A stretch of 56,601 nt of DNA, taken from assembly GCA_947589495.1 (NCBI GenBank), contig CANQAK010000005.1, forward strand, positions 1 through 56,601, given 5' to 3'. Below the pieces are notes generated by a model. The model was given only the letters and a program-made list of their open reading frames with translations. It did no database searches and was not told the DNA's origin. This DNA is from an uncultured Bacilli bacterium (lineage in GTDB: Bacteria > Bacillota_I > Bacilli_A > RF39 > UBA660). Position 1 is the stretch's first letter. Each line of letters starts with the position of its first letter. This document shows positions 52,534-56,601 of the stretch, one piece after another. A program made the translations under genes and the position numbers.

Positions 52534-53727
52534 TTAAATTACAATATTTCCATCTTTCATAATAGTAACTTTACCATCTATAGTATCAGCTTCAATTGTT
52601 AAATCATCAGTTCCAATCATAAAATCTACATGATTTTCTGACATATTTAATCCTATTTTCTTTAATTCATCTTTACTTAAATTATTTCCATCTTCAATAC
52701 ATTCTAAGAAACCACTTCCAAGAGCAACATGACAAGATGCATTTTCATCAATTAAAGTACTTTTAAAAACAATGTTAGTATTAGAAATTGGTGAATCAAA
52801 ATTTACTAAAGCTACTTCTCCTAAATAACAAGCGTTTTTATCACTTTCAATTATTTGTTTTAAAGTTTCTTTCCCTTCTTTTGCATCATAATCTACTACT
52901 TTGCCATTTTTAAATTTTACATGAAAATCATCTATTTTTTGTCCATTATAAATTAATGGTTTAGAACTATAAACAACACCATTAGTATAATGAAAGTCTG
53001 GAGAAGTAAATACTTCATAGCTAGGAACATTAACAATCCATTCTCCTGAACTTGCACTACACCATAAAGCCTTTTCATTTAATGTTACTTCAAGATTGGT
53101 TCCTAAAGAATTTTTATAATATAATTTATTTATTTTTAAATCATTTAATTTATTTTTTAATTTTTCTTGCTTGTCTAAATATTCATCCCATCTTTGAATA
53201 GGGTTACCTTCATCAAACATACATATTTTAGATAAGACATTCCAAAAATCTTCCACAGGATTTTCACTATCAGGAAATAAATCTTTAGCCCAAGGTTCAT
53301 TAGGAACACAAGCTATACACCATGGTATTTCTGATTTTAATTGCTTTTCTTTATAAACTGGTTTAGTAGTTCTTTTTATATTAGATGACTCAGCAATTTT
53401 ATCTGCTTCAATATCATCCATTAGTGCAGGTATCTCACTATCTAACATTAAAAATGCAGCATTTTTTTTAGCATACTCATCCCAAATACTACAATCAAAT
53501 AATTTACTATTTTTTATTTCCTCGACATTTGCGTCTTTTAAAAAATCATGTATATAATACTCATCTTCTTCTGCTAAATAAATATCTTGTACTCCTAAAG
53601 TTTTAGCAAATGACACCACTTCATCTACAAAATCCTTAATTAAAGTATTGTAATTAATAAAAAGTGGAGTATCACTACTTACTTTTAAACATCTTTTAAG
53701 TAAAAGTTCAATATATTTTTCTTTCAT
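52534..53727 (-). CDS. M29-family aminopeptidase (AmpS/PepS type)
   Basis: 397 residues from the ATG at 53727 (AAAGGGTG upstream). The M29 family of leucine/arginyl-type metallo-aminopeptidases is shown by IPWCIACVPNEPWAKDLFP, LGEVALVNFDSPISNTNIVF, CHVALGSGF and the end ENHVDFMIGTDDL, which hold the Glu, His and Asp metal ligands. It should be a cytosolic exopeptidase that recycles peptides, an important role in a fermentative cell with few biosynthetic genes. Confidence 0.93.
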   Translation of the reverse strand: MKEKYIELLLKRCLKVSSDTPLFINYNTLIKDFVDEVVSFAKTLGVQDIYLAEEDEYYIHDFLKDANVEEIKNSKLFDCSIWDEYAKKNAAFLMLDSEIPALMDDIEADKIAESSNIKRTTKPVYKEKQLKSEIPWCIACVPNEPWAKDLFPDSENPVEDFWNVLSKICMFDEGNPIQRWDEYLDKQEKLKNKLNDLKINKLYYKNSLGTNLEVTLNEKALWCSASSGEWIVNVPSYEVFTSPDFHYTNGVVYSSKPLIYNGQKIDDFHVKFKNGKVVDYDAKEGKETLKQIIESDKNACYLGEVALVNFDSPISNTNIVFKSTLIDENASCHVALGSGFLECIEDGNNLSKDELKKIGLNMSENHVDFMIGTDDLTIEADTIDGKVTIMKDGNIVI

Positions 53728-53754
53728 ATTATTCACCCTTTTGATTATATCATA

Positions 53755-54000
53755 TTATTCAAAAAATCTTCCAATATTAGTATTTAACACAATTGAAATT
53801 TTATACAATGTTTTTAAAGAACAACCAACTTTACCTTTTTTAAATTCTAATCTTCTAACAAAATCATAAGAAAGACCAATATCTACTGCTAACTGTTCTT
53901 GAGTAATTCCTTCCTTTAAACGATATTTTTTAATATTTTTAGAAACAACCTCCATAATATTTTCATTAAATTCATATTCTTTTCTTTCAAACGTTACCAT
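53755..54000 (-). CDS. Small XRE-family regulator
   Basis: 81 residues. A helix-turn-helix occupies residues 20-75 (IKKYRLKEGITQEQLAVDIGLSYDFVRRLEF), with a short N-terminal extension. There is no effector domain. It lies 27 bp before the aminopeptidase gene on the same strand, so the two are probably co-transcribed, and is divergent from a 68-residue hypothetical protein, which it may control. Confidence 0.82.
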   Translation of the reverse strand: MVTFERKEYEFNENIMEVVSKNIKKYRLKEGITQEQLAVDIGLSYDFVRRLEFKKGKVGCSLKTLYKISIVLNTNIGRFFE

Positions 54001-54068
54001 AATTTAATCACCCAATACATTGTGACATTAAAAAACTATAAAGTCCGGTAACTATTATGTCCTGTTTA

Positions 54069-54077
54069 TGTTATAAT
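54069..54077 (+). promoter_or_regulatory. Extended -10 promoter of the 68-residue gene
   Basis: TGTTATAAT: a TGN extension directly before a perfect TATAAT; no good -35 box is seen, as is common with extended -10 promoters. Confidence 0.6.
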
Positions 54078-54103
54078 ATACATTATAAAGGTAAAGTGAT
54101 ATT

Positions 54104-54310
54104 ATGAAAAATCCCTATGTTTTTTATATAAAAATTATAAAACCTATTGAAAATAAATACACTAGATACTGTATTTTACATTCAATATTTAAAATTAATT
54201 ACTTTAAAAGAAAAAAACAATTTTATAATAAAATTTTAATAGAGTATTATAGAATGTTACAAAACGATTATAAAAATATTAAAGAACTTGAAAAAAGAAT
54301 ATCTAAATAA
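54104..54310 (+). CDS. Small basic protein of unknown function
   Basis: 68 residues, rich in Lys, Tyr and Ile (FKRKKQFYNKILIEYYRML), with no membrane helix or signal. It has an AAAGG ribosome binding site and an extended -10 promoter upstream, so it is probably a real gene. It is divergent from a small XRE regulator and converges on the 534-residue membrane protein gene with one base between stops. The basic charge would allow nucleic-acid binding, but no motif supports this. Confidence 0.55.
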   Translation: MKNPYVFYIKIIKPIENKYTRYCILHSIFKINYFKRKKQFYNKILIEYYRMLQNDYKNIKELEKRISK

Positions 54311-54311
54311 T

Positions 54312-55916
54312 TTATTTTAAATTAATTAAATATTCTTTATTTCTAATTGTAATAGCTAAATATAATTCATCAGCGTCATTAATTTCATTTGATGTTTCTA
54401 AAACTATTTTATCTTTTAAATTACTTGGGGTATTATTTTTAATTGTTAAATATTTTTCTTGATTATTAATTATCGCTTTAATTTTCAAAAAATTATTAAC
54501 AAACCCTGCAATATTACTTGAAGTTTTATAATATGGAATATTATTATCAAGATTAAATTTATATCCTAAAACAACCAAAGTTTTATCTTTTTGCATAAAA
54601 TCAATATTTACTTGATTTTTATAAGTATTACATTTATCGTCTTGACATACTTCATAATCATATATATATTTATCAGTTATTACTACATCACTAACTTTAA
54701 AAGTAGAATCCCCTAAATTAGAATTAATTAAAGAAATTTCATCATTTTTTTTATATTTTCCTTCAGTTGAAACTTGAGTAATTATTGTTGGTGAAATACT
54801 TATATTATTAAATTTACCAATTTGTAAACTGTTACTTAATACAAAACCACTTTCTATTTTTATTTTATAATTTTTTTTAACTTCATTTTTATTTATTTTA
54901 TATACTAAAGAAAAATAATTTTGACTACCAGGATCTAATTCTTTACCATAATATTCATTAGCGTAATCTATAAATCTTTTACCCATATCTTTTACTGGAT
55001 ATTCATATCTATTATTAACATCTAATCGAAACTTATTATAATCAAGTGCTATTTTTTCAGTTGTTTTATTTTCAATATTTAATTTTACAACAACATAATA
55101 ATAATCATTACTTATAATATCTCCTTTATAATCTAAATTTGTAATAATACTATCTTCAATACGATATTGTAATCCCGTTATATTAAATAAATCACCTTGT
55201 CTATAATTAGTATCTACTATTTCTGGTAAAGCTTTATAAACAATAAATGCTACTCCAAAAAATAAAAATATACAAATTAGAATAAAAATAAACTTATTTT
55301 CAACAATATAATATTGAAATTCTCTTATAAATCTTCGCAAATTCCTTTGAATTTTTACGCCATCTTTTTTAAAAGTTATTTCTACTTCTTCATTATCTTC
55401 TTCTGATATTTCTAATTCTTTTAAATCTTCTTTAAAATTAAATTTATGAATATTAAATCCAAATCCTCTTAATAAAAATAAAATAATAAATAAAGGTTGG
55501 GGTATAAATGATAAAATTGATAAATCTCGATAAACTCTAATAGTACCAGAACTTAAAGTTGTAGATTCTAAAGTAATCATTACATTTTTTATTACACTTA
55601 AAAATATTAAAAATATAACAAAATAAATTATACTCGATATATAAATTTTACTAGGTTTCTTTTTATAATAAAATAACAATACAATTGCAGCTAATCCAAA
55701 AATGATTAAAAGAATAAGAATATTTAATAAAGCTGAAATATAATTAGAATAAAAACCTGCATAAAAACTACCTGTATAATTACTAGTAATAAAGTTTTGA
55801 AAAAAAACTATTATATTATAAGTTTTATATGCTACATAAAAAGAAAGTATTGCTATTAAAAAATGAATAATTTTAAAATGTTTAATTAAAAATGCATATG
55901 GCTTTCTAAATATCAT
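54312..55916 (-). CDS. Multi-helix membrane protein with outer beta domain, unknown function
   Basis: 534 residues. Four membrane helices lie in the first ~160 residues, a charged cytoplasmic segment (LKELEISEEDNEEVEITFKK) follows, then a fifth helix (about 208-228) and an outer domain of about 300 residues. The outer part has a DUF4352/telomeric-repeat-like beta pattern (NDYYYVVVKLNIENKTTEKIAL), typical of proteins that stabilise or sense envelope conditions. Single cysteines in YEVCQDDKCN could form a disulfide. No function can be given. Confidence 0.68.
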   Translation of the reverse strand: MIFRKPYAFLIKHFKIIHFLIAILSFYVAYKTYNIIVFFQNFITSNYTGSFYAGFYSNYISALLNILILLIIFGLAAIVLLFYYKKKPSKIYISSIIYFVIFLIFLSVIKNVMITLESTTLSSGTIRVYRDLSILSFIPQPLFIILFLLRGFGFNIHKFNFKEDLKELEISEEDNEEVEITFKKDGVKIQRNLRRFIREFQYYIVENKFIFILICIFLFFGVAFIVYKALPEIVDTNYRQGDLFNITGLQYRIEDSIITNLDYKGDIISNDYYYVVVKLNIENKTTEKIALDYNKFRLDVNNRYEYPVKDMGKRFIDYANEYYGKELDPGSQNYFSLVYKINKNEVKKNYKIKIESGFVLSNSLQIGKFNNISISPTIITQVSTEGKYKKNDEISLINSNLGDSTFKVSDVVITDKYIYDYEVCQDDKCNTYKNQVNIDFMQKDKTLVVLGYKFNLDNNIPYYKTSSNIAGFVNNFLKIKAIINNQEKYLTIKNNTPSNLKDKIVLETSNEINDADELYLAITIRNKEYLINLK

Positions 55917-56014
55917 ATTCTATTCTCCTATTATTCATTTTACTAAATTTCCAATAAAAAGTAAATTATAATAAATAAACTAGATTGCATTTAACACATA
56001 TCTAGTTTAATAAA

Positions 56015-56464
56015 TTATTTTTTATTAACAAGTAATTGACCTGCCATTAAATAAATAGTACCATTTTCATCTAAAAATTTATCTTTATTACTATTAAATA
56101 TTTTTATAACCTCATCAATTGTATCACCTTCAGCAGTTATATAATAAGAATATCCACTTTTAGGTATAAGTATTTGTTGATTTGGATAAATATAATCATC
56201 CATATTTAATCCATTCATACTTGCTAATAATTCAGGATTAATATTGTATTTTCTAGCAATTGCATATAAACTATCTCCTTTTTCTACTACATAATAATTA
56301 AAATAATCTTTACTTTCAGTTGGAACAATTAATTCCATATCAGCTCTTAAATCTTCTAAAAAATATAAATTGTTAATATCTTGTAATATTTTAACACTAG
56401 TATTAAATTTTTTAGCTACATCTTCTAAACTTTCATTACTTTTTAAACGATAACTTTCAAACAT
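56015..56464 (-). CDS. LysM-repeat protein without signal peptide
   Basis: 149 residues made almost only of LysM modules: residues about 3-49 (YRLKSNESLEDVAKKFNTSV), a clear second one at 53-100 (YYVVEKGDSLYAIARKYNI, ending NQQILIPK), and a degenerate third at 104-147. LysM binds the glycan of peptidoglycan or chitin. There is no signal peptide or membrane helix, which is odd for a wall-binding protein. It could be released by lysis, stay in the cytosol, or have a non-wall role as in spore-coat LysM proteins. Confidence 0.82.
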   Translation of the reverse strand: MFESYRLKSNESLEDVAKKFNTSVKILQDINNLYFLEDLRADMELIVPTESKDYFNYYVVEKGDSLYAIARKYNINPELLASMNGLNMDDYIYPNQQILIPKSGYSYYITAEGDTIDEVIKIFNSNKDKFLDENGTIYLMAGQLLVNKK

Positions 56465-56547
56465 TTAACCCACCTTCTAATATAAAGTATGAAAAAAACA
56501 CAAATGTGTTATTAAGAAATAAAAAGGTTCTTAAACATTAAGGAGTG

Positions 56548-56601
56548 ATGAATAAAAAATCATCATTCTTTTTTGAAGATCTAAATACATTAGTAGCAAA
56601 T
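56548..56601 (+). CDS. Possible start of a plus-strand gene, cut by the window end
   Basis: AAGGAG (56540-56545) lies two bases before an ATG that opens 18 codons without stop (MNKKSSFFFEDLNTLVAN). The spacing is short for a ribosome binding site, so the start may differ. It is too short to identify. Confidence 0.35.
   Translation, partial: MNKKSSFFFEDLNTLVAN

Noticed and set aside
1-56601. CRISPR array or cas genes
   Set aside because: No regularly spaced direct repeats and no Cas-like protein were seen.
1-56601. Insertion sequences or prophage
   Set aside because: No transposase, integrase or phage structural gene is present; the small Cro-like repressors alone do not make a prophage.
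1-56601. Use of the mycoplasma code (TGA as Trp)
   Set aside because: TGA ends several intact genes (for example uvrB in an ATGA overlap) and Trp in conserved proteins is TGG.

Overview
The window is very AT-rich Firmicutes DNA. It has dense, mostly minus-strand operons, strong AGGAGG-type ribosome binding sites, consensus sigma-A promoters and short hairpin-plus-T-run terminators. TGA is used as a stop and tryptophan is TGG, so the code is the standard one and not the mycoplasma code. The mix suggests an uncultured, probably gut-associated member of the Bacilli close to the wall-less lineages: a Firmicutes ribosomal protein cluster, a SigH-like factor next to rlmB, SipW-type signal peptidase, GH25 lysozyme, LysM protein, rubrerythrin, a T-box on pheST, and many XRE regulators and membrane proteins of unknown function. 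The lineage is inference from gene content and base composition.

Layout. 0.2-3 kb: uvrB and an SDR on the plus strand. 3-14 kb, mainly minus: a zinc/cadmium efflux ATPase with its SmtB-type repressor and operator, proS, a zinc alcohol dehydrogenase, a GH25 lipoprotein, three related helical hypothetical proteins, and sigH-rlmB; a radical-SAM gene follows on plus. 14-18.4 kb: two paralogous cassettes (below). 18.4-34 kb: a heterodimeric ABC exporter, a Ca-type P-ATPase, a FAD/Rieske oxidoreductase, a giant MMPL exporter with its TetR regulator, a small structured RNA, a DUF3800 protein and a membrane HTH protein with a partner. 33.8-41.3 kb: tuf, fusA, rpsG, rpsL, then two small membrane/pilin-like genes where rpoBC would often lie, then rplL, rplJ, rplA, rplK. 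41.5-56.6 kb: surface proteins, a thioredoxin-like protein, pheTS with T-box, rubrerythrin, sipW, an HTH-membrane protein, an HD protein, tRNA-Cys, an M29 aminopeptidase and a LysM protein.

The most unusual region is 14.1-18.4 kb. Two cassettes each hold a small XRE repressor gene and, divergent from it, a gene for a membrane-anchored surface protein. The surface proteins carry three short segments of about 126-129 bp that are 48-56% GC by hand count, in DNA that is otherwise far more AT-rich. The two segments inside one protein align without gaps, and in their core they differ mostly at first and second codon positions while third positions stay constant. That is the mark left by adenine-directed mutagenesis of AAY-type template codons, so I read these segments as variable regions of a diversity-generating retroelement whose reverse transcriptase and template lie outside the window. 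Both genes end in the same ~76-bp two-hairpin element. Each intergenic region holds three operators with almost identical spacing (33/25 and 32/25 bp between centres) but unrelated sequence, the middle one filling the spacer of a consensus promoter. The picture is two separately repressed, hypervariable surface-protein switches. Sequence shows the segments, operators and repeats; the retroelement mechanism is inference.
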